This document shows positions 25,778 to 34,805 of a stretch of 64,000 bases of DNA, piece after piece (the first letter of the stretch is position 1; every line of letters begins with the position of its first letter). The notes beneath the pieces are model-generated. The model was not told the origin of the DNA, did not search any database, and saw nothing but the letters and a program-made list of their open reading frames with translations. The position numbers were made by a program, and so were the translations under genes. Source of the stretch: an uncultured Kiloniellaceae bacterium (lineage in GTDB: Bacteria; Pseudomonadota; Alphaproteobacteria; Kiloniellales; Kiloniellaceae). The stretch lies in the NCBI GenBank assembly GCA_947500035.1, contig CANMQP010000014.1, positions 186,001 through 250,000 of the forward strand, written 5' to 3'.

Positions 25778-26776
25778 CTACCCATCGCCGAAATGCTCCA
25801 TCCTGGCATCCTCCGCCGCGCGGATTTCCGCCGCGGCCGCGGACAGCAACGCGGTCACCGCCTCAAGCTTTCCGGCAAGGCGTTCCCGATCGTCGGTGAA
25901 CTCAGGCCGTTCGATCTGAGCCTGCAGCATCTCCCGCCCTATCCAGGCGATATGGCGGGCGTACTCACTGGCCGCAACATGCTTGGGGTCGGCCAGATAG
26001 AGCTGATCGAAGCGGGTGAAATCGGGAACGCCGATCTCGCGTGGAACATAGCCGTTCACAAGCGTGATGCGTTCCCCGGCCTGCCGCAGGCCCTGGGCCC
26101 GGTGCGCGACCATGTTTCCCTGCTGAAGAACCGCGTACCCCGCCCCGGGAAGACTTGGAGAGATAACGCGATCTGCCGGCAAAGGCTCTCCACGGCCAGT
26201 GATCGCCTGCATCTCGTTCTTGGTGCCCTCGAAATACTGGAACTCCCCACCCTCGACCTCATTTGGATCGCTCACGAAGAGAACGTAATCGATCCGCAGC
26301 GTGTCGGTGTGCCACTTGTCGACATTCTCGCCAACGGTCTCGGGGTTATAGTTCAGATGGCCGAGCTGATGGGGAATTGAGTGCGGCAGCACTTCGCAGC
26401 CGCTGATACCGGAGACCGCTTCCGCCACCTCCGGCGACAGGCAGAAGTCCCGCAGGAAACTGGACTGATACACACCACCGCGCACGAGACGCGGGATCCG
26501 CTCGTTACTGCGGGCATAGCGGGCAAGACTGCGCGCAACCGCCTGCAGACAGGCCACGCCCTCATCGCTCAGAACCCGGAAGCAGGAGGTGATGCCGAGA
26601 TCTGAAGGACATTCCGCGATCTCGCCGGGCGTGTATCCGAGTTCTTGCAGGGTCACGATCGTCTCGGGCTTCTCCAGCGCCAGATGGATGCCCGGATTGA
26701 ACTCGGGCTCACGCTCCAGGCGCGGAAACCCCTCCGGAAGCTCAGTTGGAAACGCAAGTGGCTCGGCGCGCGGCAT
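25778..26776 (-). CDS. 2-oxoglutarate/Fe(II)-dependent oxygenase-like protein
   Basis: A 332-residue cytosolic protein with the cupin-type facial triad: HTD (His156, Asp158) in DKWHTDTLRIDYVLFVSD, His225 in GNMVAHRAQGL, and a 2-oxoglutarate-binding Arg236 in AGERITLVNGYV. EVEGGEFQYFEG between them is typical of this fold. Substrate hydroxylation is expected; the substrate is unknown. The C-terminal 60 residues are helical. It is divergent from a LysR gene across 94 bp, which probably regulates it. Confidence 0.75.
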   Translation of the reverse strand: MPRAEPLAFPTELPEGFPRLEREPEFNPGIHLALEKPETIVTLQELGYTPGEIAECPSDLGITSCFRVLSDEGVACLQAVARSLARYARSNERIPRLVRGGVYQSSFLRDFCLSPEVAEAVSGISGCEVLPHSIPHQLGHLNYNPETVGENVDKWHTDTLRIDYVLFVSDPNEVEGGEFQYFEGTKNEMQAITGRGEPLPADRVISPSLPGAGYAVLQQGNMVAHRAQGLRQAGERITLVNGYVPREIGVPDFTRFDQLYLADPKHVAASEYARHIAWIGREMLQAQIERPEFTDDRERLAGKLEAVTALLSAAAAEIRAAEDARMEHFGDG

Positions 26777-26870
26777 GGAACTCCCCTCTCCAGATCACAG
26801 CAAGAGACTACGCAGACAGAAAACCATCGACAAATTGATTATTAGACAGTTTTTCATTAAAATTTTTCAT

Positions 26871-27815
26871 ATGATAAAAATCGAATGGCGCCACTACCGG
26901 ATCCTGTTGGCCATCCAGGAGAGCGGGTCGCTCACCGCGGCAGGCAAGGCCGTTGGCCTGACCCAGTCCGCCGCGAGTCATCAGGTCAAGGAGGCGGAGC
27001 GAAGGCTGGGTGCCAATCTGGTCCTGCGGCGCGGACGTTCGCTCCGGCTGACCGAAGCTGGTAAGGCCCTCGCCGATGCTGCGGCAGCCTGTGCTCCCCT
27101 CCTGCTGGAAGCTGAGACCAAGGCGCGCGAGGTGAGCCTGCGCGTCTGGCAACGCCTGCGCATCGCTTTCGGCCCGCAGGACGGCCTGCGATGGGTCCCC
27201 ACTGTCGGCGATTACCTGCGAAGCGGCCATGATCCCATGCAACTGGACCTGATGGCGGCGGACCCGGGTCAGGCCACCGACTACCTTCGCCGCGACGAGG
27301 CGGATCTGGCGCTGGAGGTCGGAGAGGTTGCTTCGACCGGGCTCAAACGCAGGCACATTTGCGACGACGAACTGCTGTGTATCTTCGCGCACGACCCGGC
27401 TCTTGATCCGGCGTTCGATCCGGCTCTTGCCAATGAGCCGGTCACCGCGCAGGAGATCGCAAACCAAACCTATTTCGCGCATTCCCTGGTGCCGCAAGCC
27501 GGCTTCGAACTGGAAACCTTCTTCCGTCCCGCCGCCGGTCGCCCAGCTCACATTGCACAGGTTCAATCGATACCCGCCATCATCGCGCTTGTCGCGGCCG
27601 GACAGGGCGTGAGTATCCAACCACGCTCCGCCGTTGCCGCCGCGATTGAACGCAGTGAGATTACAGCCCGCGCCCTGGCCCCCACGCCGGTCCGGCAGCC
27701 CTGGTTTCTCTACGCCAGGCCGGAGGTAATCGCACAACACGGCGAGCAGCTTCTCTCAGGTGTCGCCGACGCGATCGCGCCGCACCTTGCCGCCCCTCAC
27801 CACGGGCGGCCATGA
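26871..27815 (+). CDS. LysR family transcriptional regulator
   Basis: A 314-residue regulator. The N-terminal helix-turn-helix (IEWRHYRILLAIQESGSLTA, then GLTQSAASHQVKEAERRLGA) is typical. The periplasmic-binding-like effector domain follows, with RIAFGPQDGLRWVPTVGDYL and QSIPAIIALVAAGQGVSIQP. It resembles the MetR branch. The ATG at 26871 is chosen; upstream in-frame sequence runs into the divergent oxygenase promoter. The AT-rich gap contains two TTTTCAT direct repeats next to the start. It most likely controls the oxygenase gene. The 3' end overlaps the convergent HAD gene by 19 bp. Confidence 0.9.
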   Translation: MIKIEWRHYRILLAIQESGSLTAAGKAVGLTQSAASHQVKEAERRLGANLVLRRGRSLRLTEAGKALADAAAACAPLLLEAETKAREVSLRVWQRLRIAFGPQDGLRWVPTVGDYLRSGHDPMQLDLMAADPGQATDYLRRDEADLALEVGEVASTGLKRRHICDDELLCIFAHDPALDPAFDPALANEPVTAQEIANQTYFAHSLVPQAGFELETFFRPAAGRPAHIAQVQSIPAIIALVAAGQGVSIQPRSAVAAAIERSEITARALAPTPVRQPWFLYARPEVIAQHGEQLLSGVADAIAPHLAAPHHGRP

Positions 27816-28474
27816 AAAGCGCGCATGATATCGCTGAAGCCGGAGAAGACCTCCTGCGCTCCCGCTGCCCTCAATCGGTCTCCCAGCTGGGCATCGGCAT
27901 GGCCGCCCCCGGTGAAGCCCCAGACATCCATTCCCGCCGCGGCAGCGCTGCGCACACCGTTTACGCTGTCCTCGATGGCCAGGCACTGGCTGGGATCGAC
28001 CTTTAGCCGAGACGCCGAAAGCAAGAATAGATCGGGTGCGGGTTTGCCTTGCGCGACGTCATCGCCTGAATAGATGTGGGGATCGAAACGGGCATGAAGG
28101 CCGGTGATCTCAAGCTTTTTCCGCAATATGGGACCGGAGCTCGAAGAGGCGACGGCGACCGCGCCGTCGTAGCTCTCCAAAAAGCGCTCCAAGCCATCAA
28201 AGGATGAGAGTTCAGACTCATACCGGGCCAGGCATTCCCTCTTCAGGTCTTCGAAAAATGGCCCCGGCAGGGAACGATTGTGCAGCGCCCTGTGATCCCT
28301 CTCGAGCGCAAGATGATAGTCCTGACTGGTCAGGCCCACGAAACGGCTGAGATAGTCGGTGGTGTCGTACATCAGTCCCACGCGCGCCAGATGCTCGCGT
28401 TCAACCGCAATCGCGATCCGCTCCGAGTCCACAAGAACCCCGTCGCAGTCAAAGATGATCGCACTCTTCGTCAT
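27797..28474 (-). CDS. HAD-superfamily hydrolase (phosphoglycolate/beta-phosphoglucomutase-like)
   Basis: A 225-residue HAD subfamily IA enzyme. Motif I is DCDGVLVDS (nucleophile Asp9), motif II VASSSSGP, motif III the Lys in QGKPAPDLFLLSASRL, and motif IV AIEDSVNGVRSAAAAG. A helical cap lies between motifs I and II. It would dephosphorylate or isomerise a small sugar phosphate or phosphoglycolate. The gene stands alone, convergent with the LysR gene. The isolated end of a MITE-like element lies 22 bp upstream of its start, in the promoter region. Confidence 0.9.
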   Translation of the reverse strand: MTKSAIIFDCDGVLVDSERIAIAVEREHLARVGLMYDTTDYLSRFVGLTSQDYHLALERDHRALHNRSLPGPFFEDLKRECLARYESELSSFDGLERFLESYDGAVAVASSSSGPILRKKLEITGLHARFDPHIYSGDDVAQGKPAPDLFLLSASRLKVDPSQCLAIEDSVNGVRSAAAAGMDVWGFTGGGHADAQLGDRLRAAGAQEVFSGFSDIMRAFHGRPW

Positions 28475-28496
28475 TGGCTTGTCTTGCCTCAGTCCT

Positions 28497-28537
28497 TAGG
28501 TTGGGAACTCACATTCCTTGACGGTCTTGATCGGTTT
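28497..28537. repeat. Isolated terminal repeat of the 30177-30450 element
   Basis: TAGGTTGGGAACTCACATTC and CTTGACGGTCTTGATCG match the ends of the element 1.6 kb further on, in the same orientation as its left end. No matching right end is visible nearby, so it is a remnant. It occupies the upstream region of the HAD gene. Confidence 0.7.
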
Positions 28538-28725
28538 CACTTAGTCCGACCCCGTCTTCTTTTGCAATCAGAGACTTGCACGACCCACCCTCTCTCCTAG
28601 ATACTGTACGCACACGCCTCAATTGCGGTTCCCTGGCGGATCTGCCCCACCGCGTTTACACAGCAGGGAATGGCGCAAGAAAGAACAGCGCGCAGAAAGC
28701 GTCAGATAAGATCTGGGAGTAAACA

Positions 28726-29010
28726 GTGGACTTGAAGGCATTCAATTCATCGCTTGATATGTCATCGCCACCAGCCGGCTATAGCCTCCCGCTTCAAGCC
28801 CTCTGGTATCAGGCCAAAGGAGATTGGGACAAAGCCCACCAGCTTGCGCAGGCCGATGACAGCAAGGCCGGGGCCTGGGTGCACGCCCATCTGCACCGCG
28901 TCGAGGGCGATGCCTCCAACGCCGCTTACTGGTACCGGCGTGCCGGTCAGGACGTTCCCACAACCTCCCTCAGCAGCGAGCTGCAAAGCATCGTCGAGGC
29001 GCTGGATTGA
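28726..29010 (+). CDS. Small conserved hypothetical protein, TPR-like
   Basis: A 94-residue cytosolic protein. The core reads LPLQALWYQAKGDWDKAHQL, then WVHAHLHRVEGDASNAAYWY and RRAGQDV. Two helical-hairpin units with W-x-A/K-G-D-W and YWYRRAG resemble a degenerate tetratricopeptide pair. I have seen the pattern in many proteobacterial small proteins of unknown function. A GTG start at 28726 with GGGAG seven bases upstream is clear. It stands alone between a HAD and an EamA gene. Confidence 0.75.
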   Translation: MDLKAFNSSLDMSSPPAGYSLPLQALWYQAKGDWDKAHQLAQADDSKAGAWVHAHLHRVEGDASNAAYWYRRAGQDVPTTSLSSELQSIVEALD

Positions 29011-29070
29011 CCTGAGACCACTTACGGGTCGGCATAAGATCTTATCGCCACCTCTCTCGAGGTGAACAGA

Positions 29071-30030
29071 TCACTTGCCGATCGCCAACGCCTTCTGACG
29101 GCGCGCTGCTAGGGCTTCGCGGTGTGAGATATAGGTTGCCGCGCCGATGACGATCGCGCCGCCCAGGAAGACGAAGGGATCGAGACTCTCATCAAAGAGC
29201 GCCATGCCCAGCAGCGCCGCCCAGACCAGCTGAAGGAACATAATCGGCTGGGTGACGGTGATCGGCGCCGCACGGAAGGCACGGGTTTGCGTGTAGTGTC
29301 CCGCCGTCGCGAAAACCGCCGTCAGGGCCAGCCACATGAGCTCTTCCAGGGTGGGATCGCGCCACTGCAGGATGGCCCCTGGCAGCAGCACAATCACACA
29401 AACGACCGAGAGCATGCCGACAATCGCCGAGGGGTCCGCCCGGTCGGTGAGCTTCTTGGCAATAATGAAAGATGCGGCGAAGAGTGGTGCGGCCACCACC
29501 TGCGCCAATTGGCCCGCGTTGATCTCCTGAAAGCCCGGACGCAGGATCACCAGGGATCCGGCGAGACCAACAAGGATGGCCAGCGTCCGGCGGAGCTGCA
29601 GGCGCTCGCCCAGAAAGAAAGCGGCTGCGATGGTGATATAGATGGGCGCCGTATATCCAATGGCAGTGACCTCCGCGATCGGAATACGGGCCATGGCATA
29701 GAACCAGAGCATAACAGCGATGCCGTGCACCAGCCCGCGGAACCCATAGAGCTTCAGCAGCCCGGGCTCCATGCGCTGTTTGGTGAGCTTGACCAGGACC
29801 GGCAGGATCAGCAGCAAACCGAAGCAATAGCGAATAAAGGCCGCTTCGATCGCCGGCATGTCGGAGCCCAGATGACGCACGATCCCCGTCACGGCGACAA
29901 AGAGAAAACCGGTCAGCAGCATCCAGCCGACACCCTGCAGCACATTGTTCCGAGGCGCCGGGACGGCGGCTGGCTCAAGTGGTGCGGCAGTCTTGGTCTG
30001 ATCCGATGGCACGTGGTGGGCTCTATTCAA
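29071..30030 (-). CDS. EamA/DMT family transporter
   Basis: A 319-residue membrane protein with ten helices in two EamA repeats. VLQGVGWMLLTGFLFVAVTG starts the first, WFYAMARIPIAEVTAIGYTA is the typical end of it, and TQTRAFRAAPITVTQPIMFL and LVWAALLGMALFDESLDPFV lie in the second. It probably exports an amino-acid-like metabolite. The first codon in the frame is a TTG at 30030; a GTG at 30012 is equally possible and neither has a strong ribosome site. The hydrophilic first 28 residues are atypical. Confidence 0.85.
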   Translation of the reverse strand: MNRAHHVPSDQTKTAAPLEPAAVPAPRNNVLQGVGWMLLTGFLFVAVTGIVRHLGSDMPAIEAAFIRYCFGLLLILPVLVKLTKQRMEPGLLKLYGFRGLVHGIAVMLWFYAMARIPIAEVTAIGYTAPIYITIAAAFFLGERLQLRRTLAILVGLAGSLVILRPGFQEINAGQLAQVVAAPLFAASFIIAKKLTDRADPSAIVGMLSVVCVIVLLPGAILQWRDPTLEELMWLALTAVFATAGHYTQTRAFRAAPITVTQPIMFLQLVWAALLGMALFDESLDPFVFLGGAIVIGAATYISHREALAARRQKALAIGK

Positions 30031-30176
30031 TCAGGTGGAGTGTGATTCCTGTTCCTGACGTATCCCGCCAGGAGGGATCCCACTTGAATCTGCGATCACC
30101 ACGCCGAAGAGTGAAATCGAGAAACGGAAAAGGCTTCGCGCCAAGACGGGATGCGTCTTTCCACGTTGCCGTCTTT

Positions 30177-30450
30177 TAGGTTGAGGACTCATATTCCTTG
30201 ATGGCCTTGATCGTATTTTAACAGGCTTTAGGCAGGAGAGGCCTCGAAAGCGGGCCTATAGGCCCGGTGAGAGGCCTCGACGCCCCTAAAGCCTGCTAAA
30301 ATACGACCCCATAGGGGCGGTAAGATTATGAGTTCTGGGCAGCGTCGTGTCGTCAGTCACGATGCTACGGCATCGCTCCGTTCCTAACTCCTTGCCAAAA
30401 AACATAATTTTATCGTCAAGACCGTCAAAGAATATGAGTTCCCAACCTAG
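30177..30450. mobile_element. MITE-like non-autonomous element with about 34-bp inverted ends
   Basis: The left end is TAGGTTGAGGACTCATATTC and the right end, inverted, is TAGGTTGGGAACTCATATTC; similarity continues through CTTGACGGTCTTGA. The 274-bp interior has no coding capacity. The left third (30211-30306) is itself a near-perfect palindrome: TCGTATTTTA with CAGGCTTTAGG, a GGGCCTATAGGCCC centre, and the mirror half. A third, isolated end lies at 28497. It occupies most of the 626-bp gap between the EamA gene and the ABC binding-protein gene. No transposase of this family is in the window. Confidence 0.72.
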
Positions 30451-30593
30451 TATCGGGTTTGCCGAATTGCTCTCAGGTACATAAGTCGGTCACTATGAAA
30501 GCCTCGACCAGAGAGTGCAACGAGAAAGCATTTTTCGCGCTTTGAGATGCACTAAAGTGCAGGAGAGTCGCAGTCTGGCTTTGGTTTCAAGAG

Positions 30594-30622
30594 AAAGGGG
30601 AAGCTGTAACACTTCCCCTCTC
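30594..30622 (-). terminator. Probable terminator of the pyrimidine/ABC operon
   Basis: AGGGGAAG (30596-30603) and CTTCCCCT (30612-30619) form an 8-bp stem around CTGTAACA. On the minus strand it is followed by TTCTCTTG, only moderately T-rich. It lies 38 bp past the stop of the last gene of the operon. Confidence 0.6.
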
Positions 30623-30656
30623 GACCGGATCATCGCAAGTCTGCTCTCGCAGGACC

Positions 30657-31658
30657 TTACTTGCCCTGGGACATGTTCCAGACCGCATGACTCCAGGCAC
30701 TTTCCGGAGCCTTGGTAATCACAGGCGTTGAAGCATTGCCCAGCAGCACATCGACCGTACGCTGGTAGTCGGCGGGATCGAGGAAGCCGATGCCTTTGTC
30801 GGAGCCGGCAACCAGCTTGTTGATCTCACGCACCATGCGCTGCTGATGCTTCTCGGTCTGTGCGCCTGTGGCGTCGTTCTCGAGCACGATCTCTGCCGCT
30901 TCATCCGGATTGGCCGCGGCGTATTCCCAGCCCCGCACGGAAGCCGCGACGAACTTGGCCATCTTGGAGACGAAAGCTTCGTCTTTCAGGTTTTCCTCCA
31001 GAACGTAGAGACCGTCTTCCAGAGTGGCCACGCCCTGATCCTCATATTTGAAGACCAGCAGGTCTTCCGGCGCGAGGCCGGCATCGATGATCTGCCAATA
31101 CTCGTTGTAGGTCATGGTGGAGACACAGTCCGCCTGCTTCTGCAGGATCGGGTCGACGTTAAAGCCCTGCTTGAGGACCGTGACGCCATCCGCGCCGCCT
31201 TCGGTCGGCAGGCCGAGTTTGCTCATCCAGCTCAGGAAGGGATACTCGTTACCGAAGAACCAGACACCCAGGGTGCGGCCTTTGAAGTCGGCGGGCGACG
31301 TAATGCCGGAATCCTTACGGCAGGTCAGCATCATGCCCGAAGACTTGAAGATCTGGGCGATGTTGACCAACGGCACGCCCTTCTCACGGGATGCCAGCGC
31401 CGACGGCATCCAATCGATGATCACGTCGGCACCGCCGCCTGCGATTACCTGAGGCGGCGCAATGTCGGGCCCGCCCGGCTTGATGGTGACGTCGAGACCC
31501 GCCTCTTCGTAGAAACCCTTGTCCTTGGCCACATAGTAGCCGGCAAACTGTCCCTGAGTGACCCACTTGAGCTGCAGCGTCACTTCTTCCGCAGCCTGCG
31601 CCGCAAAGGCCGACAAGCCAACCGCGGCTGCGGCAGCAAGCAGTGTAATTTTTTTCAT
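30657..31658 (-). CDS. NMT1/THI5-type ABC transporter substrate-binding protein
   Basis: A 333-residue periplasmic protein with signal peptide MKKITLLAAAAAVGLSAFAA cut after AQA. LKWVTQGQFAGYYVAKDKGF is the hallmark of the NMT1/THI5 (thiamine-pyrimidine-like) binding proteins, and IKPGGPDIAPPQVIAGGGAD and GVWFFGNEYPFLSWMSKLGL continue the type 2 fold. Relatives bind pyrimidine precursors, riboflavin, taurine or nitrate. Being last in a RutR-box-controlled set with preT, preA and a carbamoyl-amidohydrolase, it most likely delivers a pyrimidine or its breakdown product. A clear hairpin terminator follows. Confidence 0.9.
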   Translation of the reverse strand: MKKITLLAAAAAVGLSAFAAQAAEEVTLQLKWVTQGQFAGYYVAKDKGFYEEAGLDVTIKPGGPDIAPPQVIAGGGADVIIDWMPSALASREKGVPLVNIAQIFKSSGMMLTCRKDSGITSPADFKGRTLGVWFFGNEYPFLSWMSKLGLPTEGGADGVTVLKQGFNVDPILQKQADCVSTMTYNEYWQIIDAGLAPEDLLVFKYEDQGVATLEDGLYVLEENLKDEAFVSKMAKFVAASVRGWEYAAANPDEAAEIVLENDATGAQTEKHQQRMVREINKLVAGSDKGIGFLDPADYQRTVDVLLGNASTPVITKAPESAWSHAVWNMSQGK

Positions 31659-31782
31659 TAAACCTCTCCTGTTATTATCCCTGCATGGCGATCCGCTTTT
31701 CTGTGCGCGATCGCCCTTTTCACCAGTCGCTTCGTTGTTGCTCCGTTGATTCTCTCGTTTTTTGGGCGCCGACCGGCTTGCC

Positions 31783-32922
31783 CTACCCTCCCCTGCGCCG
31801 ATAAGAAGGATGCCAGAAGGTCAGGCTGCGTTCCAGCATTGCCAGACCACCATAGAACAGCGACCCCGACAGCGCGGCAATCGCAATTGTCGCCCAGACC
31901 AGATCCACATTCATACGACCGACTTCGGTCGAGATCCGGAAACCCATGCCGACGATCGGTGTGCCGAAAAACTCGGCCACGATGGCGCCGATCAAGGCAA
32001 GGGTGGAGTTGATCTTAAGGGCGTTGAAAATAAAGGGCAGCGCGGAGGGCAGCCGCAAAAGCAGCAGCGTTTCGAAGTAGCTCGCCGCGTAAGAGCGCAT
32101 CAGATCCCGCTCCATCCGCCCGGATGCCGCCAGCCCGGCAATGGTGTTCACCAGCATCGGGAAGAAGGTCATGATGACCACCACCGCCGCTTTGGACTGC
32201 CAGTCGAAGCCGAACCACATGACCATCACCGGTGCGATACCGACGATGGGAATAGCGCTGACGAAATTGCCCAGCGGCAGAAGGCCCCGCTGCAGGAAGG
32301 GTACGCGGTCGACCAGGACCGCGACCAGCAACCCGGCACCACAGCCCATCAGGTAACCGGGTATGACCGACTTGATGAAGGTCTGGTAAAAGTCCGCCCA
32401 CATGGTACCGGTGCTGCCGCCCATCACTTCCCCAATTGCACTCGGAGACGGCAGCAGCACACGCGGCACCCCAAACCCCTCGACCAGAACCTGCCAAAGG
32501 TACAACAGCCAGAACCCGAAAACGGCGGGCACCAGCAGAGCGAAGACGGTATTGGCCTGCGGTGACGACCCGCGCAGATCGGACAGCAGCGCCATCGCGC
32601 GCCAGGCAAAGAAGGCGAGCGCGAAAAGATAAAGCCAAAGGCCGATGCCCAGCTCAAACCCGGTTTGCCCTTCCGCCGCAGCCTCTATGGCGGCGAGCGG
32701 CACAAACGCCCCCGCGAGCAGACCCGCAACGGCAACGCCCGCTGCCAGGGAGCCGCCGCGCCCGTTCCAGAGACACCAAAGCGCGCAGAGAAAAGCGATG
32801 CTCAGTGCGACTGTCGCCGAGACACCGCTGAACCAGGTAAAACCGCCCAGCCGCGAGTCGATGGCGACACTCAATGCCGCCAGGAGCAGGAAAACCGCCA
32901 GAGAATTGATGCGCAGCGTCAT
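31783..32922 (-). CDS. ABC transporter permease with extra N-terminal membrane region
   Basis: 379 residues. The C-terminal 250 residues are a standard BPD_transp_1 permease, with the coupling EAA-like region around GLAASGRMERDLMRSYAASY and NSTLALIGAIVAEFFGTPIV. The first 130 residues add about four hydrophobic helices (FLLLAALSVAIDSRLGGFTW onward) that most family members lack. It pairs with the next permease in the NMT1-type importer, and the two genes overlap by four bases. It lies in the inner membrane. The role of the extra domain is unknown. Confidence 0.88.
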   Translation of the reverse strand: MTLRINSLAVFLLLAALSVAIDSRLGGFTWFSGVSATVALSIAFLCALWCLWNGRGGSLAAGVAVAGLLAGAFVPLAAIEAAAEGQTGFELGIGLWLYLFALAFFAWRAMALLSDLRGSSPQANTVFALLVPAVFGFWLLYLWQVLVEGFGVPRVLLPSPSAIGEVMGGSTGTMWADFYQTFIKSVIPGYLMGCGAGLLVAVLVDRVPFLQRGLLPLGNFVSAIPIVGIAPVMVMWFGFDWQSKAAVVVIMTFFPMLVNTIAGLAASGRMERDLMRSYAASYFETLLLLRLPSALPFIFNALKINSTLALIGAIVAEFFGTPIVGMGFRISTEVGRMNVDLVWATIAIAALSGSLFYGGLAMLERSLTFWHPSYRRRGG

Positions 32923-33872
32923 CGCGCACCCCCGGCATGGATCACACCCATGTGGCGCAGCACGAATTTTTCGGCGACACCAACCAGAGCCACCAGCAAC
33001 CCGGCCAGGATCGAAGCCGTCACCAGCGCCGACCAGATCTGAATCGTCTGACCGTAATAGGAGCCGACCAGAAGGCGAGCGCCGATGCCCGCCTGTGCGC
33101 CGGTCGGCAACTCACCGACGATGGCGCCGACCAGGCTGATCGCGATCGCGACCTTCAGGCTCGCAAAGAGGAAGGGCACCGACGAAGGCCAGCGCAGTTT
33201 CCAGAAGACCTGCGAGGTCGAGGAACTGTAGGTGCGCATCAGATCAAGCTGCAGCGGATCGGGTGAACGCAGACCCTTGACCATTCCGATGGTCACCGGA
33301 AAGAAGCAGAGGTACATGGAGATGATCGACTTGGGCACCAGTCCGGTCAGACCGATCGCGCCCAGGACCACGATGATCATCGGCGCGATGGCCAGGATCG
33401 GAATGGTTTGGGACGCGATCACCCAGGGCATCAGGCTCTTGTCCAGAGCCTTCACATGTACGATCCCGACCGCAAGCAGCATCCCAAGGGCCGTGCCCAT
33501 GGCAAAGCCGAGCAGGGTCGAGGATATCGTGACCCAGGAGTGATAGACCAGACTGCGCTTCGAAGTAATCTTCTTGCCGAAGATGGTGTCGTTCATCTCG
33601 ATCAGGACCTGGTGCGGCGCAGGCAGGATCGGCCGCTCCATGGCCCAGGCATCGTCGGTGAGTTGAGAAAAATTCCATTCGGTGTCGTTGCGCTCATAGC
33701 CGTCGATCAGGCGCGGCGCGTTGAGATAGACAGCGCCCGCGTACCAGATCACAAGGATCAGCAGCAACATGACCGCGACCGGTCCGGTCTTGCCGCTCAT
33801 GACACGCGAGAGCAACCCCGGCTGCCGGACCGTTGGCGCTGAGCTGGCGGGATCGGCAACCTCAGTCGTCAT
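32919..33872 (-). CDS. ABC transporter permease
   Basis: About 317 residues of the BPD_transp_1 family with roughly six transmembrane helices. IASQTIPILAIAPMIIVVLG and MRTYSSSTSQVFWKLRWPSS (ATPase-coupling loop) are typical of SsuC/ThiX-like permeases. The ATG at 33872 overlaps the ATPase 3' end by 11 bases, so translational coupling is likely; the longer frame to 33944 lies inside the ATPase gene. A periplasmic loop of about 60 residues follows the first helix. It forms a heterodimeric pore with the preceding permease. Confidence 0.9.
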   Translation of the reverse strand: MTTEVADPASSAPTVRQPGLLSRVMSGKTGPVAVMLLLILVIWYAGAVYLNAPRLIDGYERNDTEWNFSQLTDDAWAMERPILPAPHQVLIEMNDTIFGKKITSKRSLVYHSWVTISSTLLGFAMGTALGMLLAVGIVHVKALDKSLMPWVIASQTIPILAIAPMIIVVLGAIGLTGLVPKSIISMYLCFFPVTIGMVKGLRSPDPLQLDLMRTYSSSTSQVFWKLRWPSSVPFLFASLKVAIAISLVGAIVGELPTGAQAGIGARLLVGSYYGQTIQIWSALVTASILAGLLVALVGVAEKFVLRHMGVIHAGGAR

Positions 33873-34692
33873 AGCTGTGTCCCGCCCGCAGCCCCTCGCG
33901 CACCCGGTGGGCGATCTCCAGGAATTCGGGAGTCTCGCGGGCATCCAAAGTCCGGTCAGCTGGCAGATTGCAGTCGATCACATCGATGATCCGGCCCGGA
34001 CGCGGCGACATCACCACGATCTTGGAGGAGAGGAAAACCGCCTCCGGGATCGAGTGGGTGACGAAAACCACCGTCTTTTGCGTTTTCTCCCACAAGCGCA
34101 GAAGTTGCTCGTTCAGATGATCCCGTGTGATCTCGTCCAGCGCGCCAAAGGGTTCGTCCATCAGCAGCAGATCCGGTTCAAAGCTTAGCGCACGGGCGAT
34201 GGACACCCGCTGCTGCATACCGCCGGAGAGCTGCCAGGGGAACTTCTTCTCGAAGCCCTTGAGGTTGACCAGATCCAGGTACTGCGCGGCACGCTGCGCC
34301 TGTTCTTCCTTGGAGAGCCCCATAATCTCCAGCGGCAGGGTGACGTTGCGGTCGACCTGCCGCCAGGGGTAGAGCGCGGGAGCCTGGAAGACGTAGCCAT
34401 AAGCCCGGTTCAGCCGGGCTTCTTGGGGCGTGACGCCGTTGACCGTGATGCTGCCCTGGGTCGGCTGCTCCAGATCCGCGATCACGCGCATCAGGGTCGT
34501 CTTGCCGCAGCCGGAGGGGCCGATGAAAGATACAAATTCGCCCTGCTCAATCGTCAGGTTGACGTTCGACAGGGCGTAAACAGGTCCGTCCGCTGTCTGA
34601 AACGTCAATGACAGCTGTTCGGTCTCCACTACGGAGTTTCCGGCGCTCCGGTTCGCCGCCGCGGGTTCGGCTTTCACCGCCACGTTTTGCAT
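33862..34692 (-). CDS. ABC transporter ATP-binding protein
   Basis: A 276-residue ATPase of the SsuB/TauB/ThiZ type. Walker A GPSGCGKT near residue 59, signature LSGGMQQR, Walker B LLLMDEPFGALDE, and the H-loop FVTHSIPEAVFLSSK. A 25-residue hydrophilic lead (VKAEPAAANRSAGNSVVETE) precedes the domain. It powers the NMT1-type importer. It starts 113 bp downstream of the amidohydrolase gene on the same strand and is probably part of the operon read from preT. Confidence 0.93.
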   Translation of the reverse strand: MQNVAVKAEPAAANRSAGNSVVETEQLSLTFQTADGPVYALSNVNLTIEQGEFVSFIGPSGCGKTTLMRVIADLEQPTQGSITVNGVTPQEARLNRAYGYVFQAPALYPWRQVDRNVTLPLEIMGLSKEEQAQRAAQYLDLVNLKGFEKKFPWQLSGGMQQRVSIARALSFEPDLLLMDEPFGALDEITRDHLNEQLLRLWEKTQKTVVFVTHSIPEAVFLSSKIVVMSPRPGRIIDVIDCNLPADRTLDARETPEFLEIAHRVREGLRAGHSYDD

Positions 34693-34805
34693 TCCAACCT
34701 CAAATTTCCGGCCCGGCTCAACAGCCAGGCTCTGTCCCCCAGATCAATCCTCATCCGCCCGATGGCCGCTTTGACGCAAGCGCTTTTTCTTGTTCGAGCG
34801 CTTTA

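Noticed and set aside
30596-30619. CRISPR-like or tandem repeats near the ABC binding-protein gene
   Set aside because: Only a single inverted pair is present, best explained as a terminator; no regularly spaced repeats occur anywhere in the window.
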